From positions 62,001 through 126,000 of the forward strand of contig NZ_BBUY01000012.1 of the NCBI RefSeq assembly GCF_001590865.1: a DNA stretch of 64,000 nucleotides. Reading direction: 5' to 3'. Below are positions 40,340 to 48,470 of this stretch, one piece after another. The first letter of the stretch is position 1, and each line of letters opens with the position of its first letter. The notes beneath the pieces are model-generated. The model was given only the letters and a program-made list of their open reading frames with translations. It made no database searches and was not told the origin of the DNA. A program made the translations under genes and the position numbers. Source of the DNA: Streptomyces sp. NBRC 110611 (GTDB lineage Bacteria > Actinomycetota > Actinomycetes > Streptomycetales > Streptomycetaceae).

Positions 40340-43300
40340 ATGGCACTACCCGCTCCGCAGGGACGGCGGAGCAGCACCTTCACCCGGCTGCTGAGGCACG
40401 GTTTCACCGCCCCCTCGGCAGCCGCGGAGCTGCTCGACAGCCCTGACCTCGCCCCCGTACGGGAGGACTCGGCGCTGCTGGACGCGCTCGGGGCCACCGC
40501 GGACCCGGACCTGGCGCTGCGCGGGCTGATCCGCCTGGTGGAGGCGCTGCCGGAGGCCGAGCGGCAGACGCTGCTGAGCACCGTCGTCGCCGCCAAGCCG
40601 CTGCGCGACCGGCTGCTGGGGGTGCTGGGCGCTTCCGAGGCCCTCGCCGACCACCTCGTCCGGCACCCCGAGGACTGGCGGTCGCTGGTCACCTACGAGT
40701 CGGTCGATCTGCACCCCACCACACCCGAGTTCGAGCAGGCGCTCGCCGAGGGAATCTGGGGCGAGCGGGGCGCCGGCCGGCCCCGCGCGGACGCGCTGCG
40801 CGCCGCCTACCGCCGCGCCCTGCTGGGCATCGCGGCCCGCGACGTATGCGGCACCACCGACGTCGCCGAAGCCGCCGCGGAGCTCGCCGACCTGGCCACC
40901 GCCACGGTCCGGGCCGCCCTGGAGATCTCCTACGAGGAGGCGCCCGGCGACGCCGCGGTCAGCCGGCTCGCGGTCATCGGCATGGGCAAGTGCGGCGGCC
41001 GGGAGCTGAACTACGTCTCCGACGTCGACGTCATCTTCGTCGCCGAGGCCAAGGACGGCGTCGACGAGGCCAAGGCGCTGCAGGCCGCGACCCGGCTCGC
41101 CGCCCGGATGATGCAGCTGTGCTCCGACAACACCGTCGAGGGCACGATCTGGCCGGTGGACGCCAATCTGCGCCCCGAGGGCCGCAACGGGCCGCTGGTG
41201 CGCACCCTCAGCAGCCACCTCGCCTACTACCAGCGCTGGGCCAAGACCTGGGAGTTCCAGGCGCTGCTGAAGGCCCGCCCGATGGCCGGTGACCTGGGCC
41301 TGGGCCAGGAGTACGTCGACGCGCTGGCGCCGATGGTGTGGGACGCCACCGAACGGGAGGACTTCGTCTCCGACGTCCGCCAGATGCGCCGCCGGGTCGT
41401 CGAGAACATCCCCGTCGCACACGTCGAGCGGGAGCTCAAGCTCGGCCCCGGCGGGCTGCGCGACGTCGAATTCGCCGTCCAGCTCCTCCAGTTGGTGCAC
41501 GGCCGCAGCGATGCCACGCTGCGCAGCGCCACCACCCTGGACGCACTGGCGGCGCTCGCGGCCGGCGGCTACGTCGGACGGCAGGACGCCGCCGCCCTGG
41601 ACACCGCCTACCGCTTTCTGCGCACCCTGGAGCACCGGATCCAGCTCTTCCGGCTGCGCCGGACCCACCTGATGCCCGAGGATGAAGGGGAACTCCGGCG
41701 CCTGGCACGGTCGTTGGGACTACGGACCGAGCCGGTCGACACCCTCCGCAGGGAGTGGAAGTGGCACGCCAGGGAGGTGCGACGCCTGCACGAGAAGCTC
41801 TTCTACCGTCCGCTGCTCGACGCCGTCGCCCACCTGGAGCCCGGTGAGGCCCGGCTCTCCGCCAAGGCCGCCGGCCACCGCCTGGAGGCGCTCGGCTACG
41901 CCGACCCGGTCGCCGCACTGCGCCACCTGGAGGCGCTGGCGTCCGGTGTCACCCGCAAGGCCGCCATCCAGCGGACGCTGCTGCCGGTGCTGCTGGCCTG
42001 GTTCGCGGACTCCGCCGACCCGGACGCCGGACTCCTCAACTTCCGCAAGGTCTCCGACGCGCTCGGCAAAACCCCCTGGTACCTGCGGCTGCTGCGGGAC
42101 GAGGGCGCCGCCGCCGAGAACCTCGCCCGGGTCCTCTCGGCCGGCCGGTTCGCCCCGGACCTGCTGCTGCGCGCCCCCGAGGCGGTCGCGCTGCTGGGCG
42201 CCCCCGATGGACTGCAGCCGCGCACCCGGGCCGCCCTGGAACAGGAGGTGCTGGCCGCGGTCGGCCGCGCGGAGGGGGCGGAGGCGGCGGTCGCGGCGGC
42301 CCGCGGGGTGCGCCGCCGGGAGCTGTTCCGTACGGCCGCGGCGGATGTGATCGGCGCGTACGGCACGGAGTCCAGCCCCGCCGACACCGACCACGGCCAC
42401 TCCGTCGACGCGGTCGGCTCCGCGGTCTCCGACCTCAACGCCGCCACCCTCGCCGGTGCCCTGCGCGCCGCGGTCCGCGCCCAGTGGGGCGACACCCTGC
42501 CCACCCGTTTCGCGGTGATCGGCATGGGCCGGTTCGGCGGCCACGAGCTCGGCTACGGCTCCGACGCCGATGTCCTCTTCGTCCACGAACCGCGCGAGGG
42601 CGCCGACGAACAGGAGGCCGCCAAGGCCGCCCACGCCGTCGCCAACGAGATGCGCCGGCTGCTCGAACTCCCCTCCGCCGACCCGCCGCTGCCCATCGAC
42701 GCCGATCTCCGCCCCGAGGGCCGCTCCGGCCCCCTGGTACGCACCCTCGCCTCCTACGCCGCCTACTACCGCCGCTGGTCACTGGTCTGGGAGGCGCAGG
42801 CCCTGCTGCGCGCCGAACCGGTCGCCGGCGACCCCGGCCTGGGCCGCCGCTTCACCGAGCTGATCGACCCGCTCCGCTACCCGGCCGAGGGCCTGGGCGA
42901 CGACGCGGTCCGCGAGATCCGCAGGATCAAGGCCCGGATGGAGTCCGAGCGGATGCCCCGCGGCGCGGACCCCACCACCCACGCCAAGCTGGGCCGCGGC
43001 GGGCTGAGCGACGTCGAGTGGACGGTGCAGCTGCTCCAGATGCAGTACGGCTGGGAGATCCCCGCACTGCGGACGACCCGTACCCGCGCGGCGCTGGCCG
43101 CGGCGCACGCCGCCGGGCTGATCGACACCGAGGACGCCCAGACCCTGGACGAGGCCTGGGTACTGGCGGCCCGGGTCCGCAACGCGGTGATGATCGTCCG
43201 CGGCCGCCCCGGCGACACCTTCCCGGTCGACGGCCGGGAGCTGGCCGCGGTGGGCCGCTACCTCGGCTACGAGGAGGGACACGTCGGAGAGATGATCGAC

Positions 43301-43363
43301 GACTACCGGCGGATCACCCGCCGCGCCCGCGGCGTGGTGGAACGGCTCTTCTACGGGGCGTGA
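40340..43363 (+). CDS. glnE: Glutamine synthetase adenylyltransferase/deadenylase
   Basis: A bifunctional regulator that attaches AMP to, and removes it from, glutamine synthetase I. 1007 residues, full length. Two nucleotidyltransferase domains are seen: GMGKCGGRELNYVSD (~213) for deadenylylation and GMGRFGGHELGYGSD (~727) for adenylylation, each followed by DANLRPEGR/DADLRPEGR and a helical GlnD-UR-like domain. GAGAGG precedes ATG 40340. Its substrate GlnA is not in the window; neighbouring GlnA2 lacks the target tyrosine. Confidence 0.96.
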   Translation: MALPAPQGRRSSTFTRLLRHGFTAPSAAAELLDSPDLAPVREDSALLDALGATADPDLALRGLIRLVEALPEAERQTLLSTVVAAKPLRDRLLGVLGASEALADHLVRHPEDWRSLVTYESVDLHPTTPEFEQALAEGIWGERGAGRPRADALRAAYRRALLGIAARDVCGTTDVAEAAAELADLATATVRAALEISYEEAPGDAAVSRLAVIGMGKCGGRELNYVSDVDVIFVAEAKDGVDEAKALQAATRLAARMMQLCSDNTVEGTIWPVDANLRPEGRNGPLVRTLSSHLAYYQRWAKTWEFQALLKARPMAGDLGLGQEYVDALAPMVWDATEREDFVSDVRQMRRRVVENIPVAHVERELKLGPGGLRDVEFAVQLLQLVHGRSDATLRSATTLDALAALAAGGYVGRQDAAALDTAYRFLRTLEHRIQLFRLRRTHLMPEDEGELRRLARSLGLRTEPVDTLRREWKWHAREVRRLHEKLFYRPLLDAVAHLEPGEARLSAKAAGHRLEALGYADPVAALRHLEALASGVTRKAAIQRTLLPVLLAWFADSADPDAGLLNFRKVSDALGKTPWYLRLLRDEGAAAENLARVLSAGRFAPDLLLRAPEAVALLGAPDGLQPRTRAALEQEVLAAVGRAEGAEAAVAAARGVRRRELFRTAAADVIGAYGTESSPADTDHGHSVDAVGSAVSDLNAATLAGALRAAVRAQWGDTLPTRFAVIGMGRFGGHELGYGSDADVLFVHEPREGADEQEAAKAAHAVANEMRRLLELPSADPPLPIDADLRPEGRSGPLVRTLASYAAYYRRWSLVWEAQALLRAEPVAGDPGLGRRFTELIDPLRYPAEGLGDDAVREIRRIKARMESERMPRGADPTTHAKLGRGGLSDVEWTVQLLQMQYGWEIPALRTTRTRAALAAAHAAGLIDTEDAQTLDEAWVLAARVRNAVMIVRGRPGDTFPVDGRELAAVGRYLGYEEGHVGEMIDDYRRITRRARGVVERLFYGA

Positions 43364-43368
43364 GCCGG

Positions 43369-43433
43369 GCGCCCGGGATCGCCCTGCGCCCGGGATCGCC
43401 TACGCCCGGGATCGCCTGCGCCCGGGAATGGCT
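43369..43433. repeat. 17-bp tandem repeats between glnE and the PAP2 gene
   Basis: About four units of GCGCCCGGGATCGCC lie between the two convergent genes; the PAP2 gene stops inside the array, so its last residues (PGRRRSRA) are repeat-encoded. Confidence 0.7.
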
Positions 43434-44296
43434 ACCGAAGGGATCGGCTGAGCGTAGCGCGCGAGCCGATGCGGCAGTGACCCGTACCACAGATACGCCA
43501 GCCCGAGGCCCAGGCCCAGGCACAGCACCCCGCCCACCGCGTCCAGCCAGAAGTGGTTGGCGGTGGAGACGATGACCAGCAGGGTCGTGGCCGGGTAGAG
43601 CATGCCGAGGATCTTGCCCCACAGCGGCTTGGCCACCAGGGCGATGGTGATACCGCACCACAGCGACCAGCCGATGTGCATCGACGGCATCGCCGCGTAC
43701 TGGTTGGACATCGAGGCGAGGTTGCCGGACGCCATCGAGCCCCAGGTCCCGTGCTCGGGGACGGTGTCGATGAAGCCGCCGCCCGGCATCAGCCGGGGCG
43801 GCGCCAGCGGGTAGAAGTAGTAGCCGAGCAGCGCGATGCCGGTGGTGACGAACAGCGCCAGCCGTGCCGCGGCGTAGCGGCCCGGATGCCAGCGGTAGAG
43901 CCACACCAGCACCCCGATGGTCACGATGAAGTGCAGCGTCGCGTAGTAGTAGTTCATCGACACGATCAGCCATGTGACGGAGTTCACAGCGTGATTGATG
44001 GTGTGCTCGACCGCGATACCGAGGGTGTGCTCCGCCCGCCAGATCCAGTCGGCGTTCTGCAGAGCCTCCGCCTTCTGCTCCGGGACCGCGTTGCGGATCA
44101 TCGAGTATGTCCAGTAGCTGACCGCGATCAGCAGGATCTCGAACCACAGACGGGGCGTACGAGGGGAGCGCAGACGGGCCAACCGGCCCCCTGCCTCAGG
44201 ACGGTCCCTCGTGATCTCAGGACGAACCGCACGCTCCCCCTTGGGTGGCGGGGTGGTCGGTGGCCCGTCCAGAGTCCTCGTATTCGCGTCACCCAT
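43400..44296 (-). CDS. PAP2-superfamily membrane phosphatase
   Basis: A 298-residue membrane phosphatase of the PAP2/Aur1-like type. Six hydrophobic segments. Motifs YYFYPLAPPRLMP, AAMPSMHIGWSLW and TANHFWLDAVGG contain the catalytic His pair (the C2 and C3 motifs). A phospholipid or polyprenyl phosphate is a plausible substrate. The C-terminus runs into a 17-bp repeat array. It is convergent with glnE. Confidence 0.88.
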   Translation of the reverse strand: MGDANTRTLDGPPTTPPPKGERAVRPEITRDRPEAGGRLARLRSPRTPRLWFEILLIAVSYWTYSMIRNAVPEQKAEALQNADWIWRAEHTLGIAVEHTINHAVNSVTWLIVSMNYYYATLHFIVTIGVLVWLYRWHPGRYAAARLALFVTTGIALLGYYFYPLAPPRLMPGGGFIDTVPEHGTWGSMASGNLASMSNQYAAMPSMHIGWSLWCGITIALVAKPLWGKILGMLYPATTLLVIVSTANHFWLDAVGGVLCLGLGLGLAYLWYGSLPHRLARYAQPIPSVAIPGRRRSRA

Positions 44297-44606
44297 AGGC
44301 AGACAGTCTGCCAGAAAAGGGTGTGCAGACGATCATCCTTCGGTCGGGTATTCGACTCCACGGATCGGTCCTGAGACGGACCCCGGCCCCGTACTTCCGA
44401 GGGGCATCCCCCTGAGGGCGCCGCACCGGGCCTTGTGAACCGCCGCACCGACGCCGGCCTCCGGGGGGCGGCGCCGACTACGGGAAGATCTCCCGTCCCC
44501 GTCCCCGTCCCCGTCCCCGTCCCCATGCCCGTCCCCGTCCCCGTCCTGTTCCGCCGGCAGTGAACCCCGGCCCGACCAGGCTCGACGATCACTACCGTCC
44601 AGTCTC
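44297..44606. other. 310-bp intergenic region with (CCCCGT)n tract
   Basis: Divergent region between the PAP2 and hydrolase genes. Apart from the hexanucleotide tract at 44492-44547 no operator or gene was recognised. No convincing -10/-35 pair. Confidence 0.5.
44492..44547. repeat. (CCCCGT)n hexanucleotide tract
   Basis: About nine CCCCGT units with one interruption (CCCCATG). The minus strand reads (GGGGAC)n and could fold as a G-quadruplex. It lies ~60 bp before the hydrolase start. Confidence 0.8.
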
Positions 44607-45332
44607 ATGACGACGATCACCACGCGCACGGTCCAGTACCCGGCCGACGGCCTGACGATGATCGGGCACCTCGCGCTCCCGGCCGGTGCCGACCGCCGGC
44701 CCGCGGTGCTGCTCGGACCAGAGGGAACGGGGCTCAGCGACGTCGAGCGCCACCGAGCCGAGGCCCTGGCCGAGCTGGGATACGTGGCGCTGGCCTTCGA
44801 CCTCCACGGCGGGCGCTACTTGGGCGACCCCGAGGAGATGCTGGCCCGTTGCATGCCGCTACTCGCCGACCCCGACCGGATGCGAGGCATCGGCCACGCG
44901 GCGCTCGACGTGCTGCGCGCCGAACCGCGGACCGACCCCGACCGGATCGCCGCCGTCGGCTACGGCACCGGGGGCGCCATCGGGCTGGAACTCGGGCGCG
45001 ACGGCGTCGACCTGCGCGCGATCGGGACCATCAACGCACTGACCACGGGCCGGCCGGGCGAGGCGGCACGCATTCGCTGCCCGGTGTGGGCCGGGGTCGG
45101 CTCGGAAGACCCGATCATGTCCGCCGAGCAACGGGACGCGTTCACCGCCGAGATGCAGGCCGCGGGCGTCGACTGGCGCCTGGTGGTCTACGGCGGAGCC
45201 CTGCACGCCTTCCACCACCCATCGGTCGACCACGCCGTGCGCCCCGGCGTCGGCTACCACCCACGGCACGCGCAGCGGGCCTGGCGCGATGTCGTCGACC
45301 TGCTCTCCGAGTGCCTGCCCGTGACGGAGTGA
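44607..45332 (+). CDS. Dienelactone-hydrolase-family protein
   Basis: A 241-residue alpha/beta hydrolase of the DLH family. It keeps the catalytic Asp (VGSEDPIM) and His (GGALHAFHHP) regions, but the nucleophile elbow reads AVGYGTGGAIG, with Gly where dienelactone hydrolase has Cys (GYCxGG). Either another residue serves, or it is not a hydrolase. I recall the same GYGTGG in actinomycete homologues, so it is probably a family trait. Lies beside malR, convergent with it; no catabolic pathway is nearby. Confidence 0.85.
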   Translation: MTTITTRTVQYPADGLTMIGHLALPAGADRRPAVLLGPEGTGLSDVERHRAEALAELGYVALAFDLHGGRYLGDPEEMLARCMPLLADPDRMRGIGHAALDVLRAEPRTDPDRIAAVGYGTGGAIGLELGRDGVDLRAIGTINALTTGRPGEAARIRCPVWAGVGSEDPIMSAEQRDAFTAEMQAAGVDWRLVVYGGALHAFHHPSVDHAVRPGVGYHPRHAQRAWRDVVDLLSECLPVTE

Positions 45333-45376
45333 TCTGGCCAGTCCGAGCCCGGGCGCCCGCCGACCGCCGTGACGCC

Positions 45377-45418
45377 TGGGCTCCACTGCCACGCCGGTGG
45401 GCTCCACTGCCACGCCGG
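45377..45418. repeat. Perfect tandem pair of 21-bp units
   Basis: TGGGCTCCACTGCCACGCCG(G) at 45377-45397 is repeated exactly at 45398-45418, just after malR (minus) and the DLH-type gene. Confidence 0.75.
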
Positions 45419-45432
45419 GCGGGGCAGGCTGC

Positions 45433-46482
45433 CTAGGGAGCCCGCAGTGGGCGGGGGATGCGGGTGGTCTTCGGGGCCGAGGCGGTGGAGCCGCGTACCA
45501 CCAGCTCGGGGTGGAAGATGAACTCGCTGTGCGGCGCGGGGGTGCCGCCGATCTCCTCCAGGAGCGCGCGCACCGCCGCCTGCCCCATGGCCGTGACCGG
45601 CTGCCGGATCGTCGTCAGCGGTGGGTCGGTGAAGGCGATCAGCGGGGAGTCGTCGAAGCCGACGACGGAGAGGTCGCGCGGGACGTCCAGCCCGCGCTGC
45701 CGGGCCGCGCGGATCGCGCCGAGCGCCATCATGTCGCTGGCGCACACGATGGCGGTGGCGCCCCGCTGGATCAGCGCGCTCGCCGCGGCCTGCCCGCCCT
45801 CCAGGGTGAAGAGGGAGTGCTGGATGTACGGTGCCACCTCGGCCGGGCCGGTCTGCAGCCGCTCCTGCATGGCGCGGGCGAAGCCCTCGATCTTGCGCTG
45901 GACGGGTACGAACCGCTCGGGGCCCAGCGCCAGCCCGATCCGCCGGTGTCCCAGCGCGCCGAGGTGGGTGACGGCGAGGTCCACGGCGGCCCGGTCGTCG
46001 GGGGAGATGAACGGCGCCTGCACCTTGGCGGAGAAGCCGTTGATGAGGACGAACGGCACGCCCTGGCCGCGCAGCCGCTCATAGCGCTGGGTATCGGCGG
46101 AGGTGTCGGCGTGCAGTCCGGAGACGAAGATGATGCCGGCCACCCCGCGGTCGACCAGCATCTCGGTCAGCTCGTCCTCCGTGGAGCCGCCCGGAGTCTG
46201 CGTCGCGAGGACCGGGGTGTAGCCCTGGCGGGTCAGCGCCTGCCCGATGACCTGAGCGAACGCCGGGAAGATCGGGTTCTCCAGCTCGGGGGTGATCAGC
46301 CCGACCAGGCCCGCGCTGCGCTGCCGCAGCCGCACCGGGCGCTCGTAGCCCAGCACGTCGAGGGCGGCAAGCACGGACTGGCGGGTGGTGGCGGAGACTC
46401 CGGGCTTCCCGTTGAGAACCCGGCTGACGGTGGCCTCGCTGACACCCGCCTGCGCTGCGATATCGGCCAGCCGGGCGGTCAT
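45433..46482 (-). CDS. malR: MalR, LacI-family maltose repressor
   Basis: A 349-residue LacI/GalR regulator. HTH: LADIAAQAGVSEATVSRVLNGK; hinge helix near residues 45-58; periplasmic-binding-type effector domain (GLITPELENPIFPAFAQVI...VVGFDDSPLIAFTDPPLTTI). MalR of Streptomyces represses maltose/maltodextrin genes. It lies 24 bp after aglA on the same strand and divergent from malEFG, whose promoter region carries a CTTGC/GCAAG operator. A close paralogue closes the opposite end of the cluster (53245-54327). Confidence 0.93.
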   Translation of the reverse strand: MTARLADIAAQAGVSEATVSRVLNGKPGVSATTRQSVLAALDVLGYERPVRLRQRSAGLVGLITPELENPIFPAFAQVIGQALTRQGYTPVLATQTPGGSTEDELTEMLVDRGVAGIIFVSGLHADTSADTQRYERLRGQGVPFVLINGFSAKVQAPFISPDDRAAVDLAVTHLGALGHRRIGLALGPERFVPVQRKIEGFARAMQERLQTGPAEVAPYIQHSLFTLEGGQAAASALIQRGATAIVCASDMMALGAIRAARQRGLDVPRDLSVVGFDDSPLIAFTDPPLTTIRQPVTAMGQAAVRALLEEIGGTPAPHSEFIFHPELVVRGSTASAPKTTRIPRPLRAP

Positions 46483-46506
46483 GGGTGGGACCTTACCGTC
46501 CGGCTG

Positions 46507-48135
46507 TCAGATTGCCCACCAGGTACAGCTGTCACCGGGGAGCACGGCCGTCGTCCCGTTGACGGGCACCGGGGCGGAGGAGAGCAGCGGGGTGCCGGCG
46601 GCGGGCATTTCGGCGTCGTGGGGGAGGGTGTTGACCGTGCACAGGAGGCCGGCGCGGGTGAAGGCGAGGACCCCGTCGGGGGCCGGCTGCCAGCTCATCT
46701 CCCCGTCGCCCAGGCCCGGCAGACGGCGCCGCAGTCCGAGGGCGGTGCGGTAGAGCTCCAGGGTGGAGGCGGGGTCGCCGGTCTGTGCCGCGACGGTCAG
46801 GCCGCGCCAGTCCGCGGGCTGCGGCAGCCAGCTGCCGCCGGAGCCGAAGCCGTACGGCTGCTCCTCGCCGGCCCAGGGGAGCGGCACCCGGCAGCCGTCG
46901 CGGAAGCCGTCCTGGCCGCTCTCCTGGTGGCTGCCCTCGTGACGGCCGCGGAAGAACGCCGGGTCCTGCCGGGCCTCGTCGGGCAGGTCGGTGACCTCGG
47001 GCAGGCCCAGTTCCTCGCCCTGGTAGAGGTACGCGGAGCCGGGCAGCGCCAGCATCAGCAGGGTGGCGGCGCGGGCCCGGGCGAGGCTGCCGCCGAGGCG
47101 GGTGATGTGCCGTACGACGTCGTGGTTGGACAGCACCCAGGTGGTGGGGGCGCCGACCGAGGCGGTGGCGGCGAGCGAGGCGTCGATCACCGAGCGGAGC
47201 GCGTCGGCCCGCCAAGGGGTGTTGAGGAACTGGAAGTTGAAGGCCTGGTGCAGTTCGTCCGGGCGGACGTAGAGGGCGAGGCGTTCGGCGGTGGGGGCCC
47301 AGGCCTCGGCGACGCCGATCACCTGCCTGCCGTGGGCGGCGCCGTAGCCGTCCAGCAGGCGGCGCCAGGAGCGGTGGATGGCGTGCACCTCGTCCTGGTC
47401 GAAGAACGGCAGTACCTGCTGGCCGATCAGCTTGGCCTGCTCGCCGTGGCCGATGTCCGGCAGGCCGGGGGCCTTGACCATGCCGTGGGCGACGTCGACG
47501 CGGAAGCCGTCCACGCCCAGGTCGAGCCAGAAGCGCATGATGGCTTCGAATTCGGCGTGTACGTCCGGGTTGTTCCAGTCCAGGTCGGGCTGTTCGGGGG
47601 CGAAGAGGTGGAGGTACCAGTCACCGCGGTCGGTGCGGGTCCAGGCCGGGCCGCCGAAGACCGACTCCCAGTCGTTCGGCGGGAGTTCGCCGTGCTCGCC
47701 CTTGCCGGGGCGGAAGATGTAGCGCTGCCGGGACAGCTCGGGGTCCCGGAACCACGGGTGCCGGTCGGAGGTGTGGTTGGGCACGATGTCGACGATCACC
47801 CGCAGGTCCAGGTCATGGGCGGTGCGGATGAGGTCGTCGGCGTCCTGGAGGCTGCCGAAGAGCGGGTCCACGGCGCGGTAGTCGGCGACGTCGTAGCCGC
47901 CGTCGGCCTGCGGTGAGGCGTAGAACGGGGTGAGCCATACGGCGTCCACGCCCAGCTCCTTGAGGTGCGGCAGCCGTGCGCGGACCCCGGGCAGATCGCC
48001 GACGCCGTCGCCGTCGCTGTCGGCGAAGGAGCGGACGTACACCTGGTAGATCACGGCGTCGCGCCACCATTGCGGACCTCGGCCCGGTCCGGGCGCCTGG
48101 GGGGCGGTGCTGGGGGAGGTGAGTTCCTGGGTCAT
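46507..48135 (-). CDS. aglA: GH13 alpha-glucosidase (left copy)
   Basis: A 542-residue intracellular GH13 enzyme cleaving alpha-glucosidic bonds of imported maltodextrins. Catalytic residues: Asp214 in GFRVDVAHG, Glu277 in GVAEAWAP, Asp in LSNHDVVRH. Opening QWWRDAVIYQVYVRSF is typical of the oligo-1,6/alpha-glucosidase subgroup. No signal peptide. First of a two-gene unit with malR, divergent from malE. It is closely similar along its length to aglA' at 51605-53248, apart from an insert near GRHEGSHQESGQDG. Confidence 0.93.
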   Translation of the reverse strand: MTQELTSPSTAPQAPGPGRGPQWWRDAVIYQVYVRSFADSDGDGVGDLPGVRARLPHLKELGVDAVWLTPFYASPQADGGYDVADYRAVDPLFGSLQDADDLIRTAHDLDLRVIVDIVPNHTSDRHPWFRDPELSRQRYIFRPGKGEHGELPPNDWESVFGGPAWTRTDRGDWYLHLFAPEQPDLDWNNPDVHAEFEAIMRFWLDLGVDGFRVDVAHGMVKAPGLPDIGHGEQAKLIGQQVLPFFDQDEVHAIHRSWRRLLDGYGAAHGRQVIGVAEAWAPTAERLALYVRPDELHQAFNFQFLNTPWRADALRSVIDASLAATASVGAPTTWVLSNHDVVRHITRLGGSLARARAATLLMLALPGSAYLYQGEELGLPEVTDLPDEARQDPAFFRGRHEGSHQESGQDGFRDGCRVPLPWAGEEQPYGFGSGGSWLPQPADWRGLTVAAQTGDPASTLELYRTALGLRRRLPGLGDGEMSWQPAPDGVLAFTRAGLLCTVNTLPHDAEMPAAGTPLLSSAPVPVNGTTAVLPGDSCTWWAI

Positions 48136-48470
48136 CTGCCGTCCCTGTCGAGATCGTCGAGGTCGTCGAGGTTGTTCCGAAAACGCCGAGGTCGTCGGGT
48201 TTGTCGAATGTGGGGTGGGGCGTCGAGGTCAAGAAGTGATCAGAGGTGGGTCACAAGGTGGGGAAGCGCCTTGACGGGTGTCTTCACGGAGTCAACGCTC
48301 GGGCGGTCGCGGGGTGACGGTGTCACCGGTCTCTCCAGGCTCCCGTTCCGGCGAACCCGCTGCAATCCCTTCCAGTAATCTTGCAGCAATTTGCCGCAAG
48401 GTCTTTCGGTTTCTTTGCCGTGCTGTTACGTTCCTGACCGCCATCTGAGGCATTTCCCTAAGGAGTTCAC
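48136..48470. promoter_or_regulatory. Divergent aglA-malE control region
   Basis: 335 bp without a gene. It holds a MalR-type operator (48380-48400), AAGGAG at 48460-48465 for malE, and on the aglA side several GTCGAGGTCGTCGAGG-like repeats (48148-48225). TTGACG at 48268 could be a -35 element. Confidence 0.65.
48380..48400. promoter_or_regulatory. MalR-type operator upstream of malE
   Basis: A 21-bp imperfect palindrome: CTTGCAGCAA and TTGCCGCAAG around a T (9 of 10 positions pair). CTTGCAG-type heptamers are what I recall for MalR sites in Streptomyces. Confidence 0.75.

Noticed and set aside
45397..47916. An 839-codon plus-strand frame across malR and aglA
   Set aside because: Antisense to two well-supported genes; composition is that of a shadow frame.
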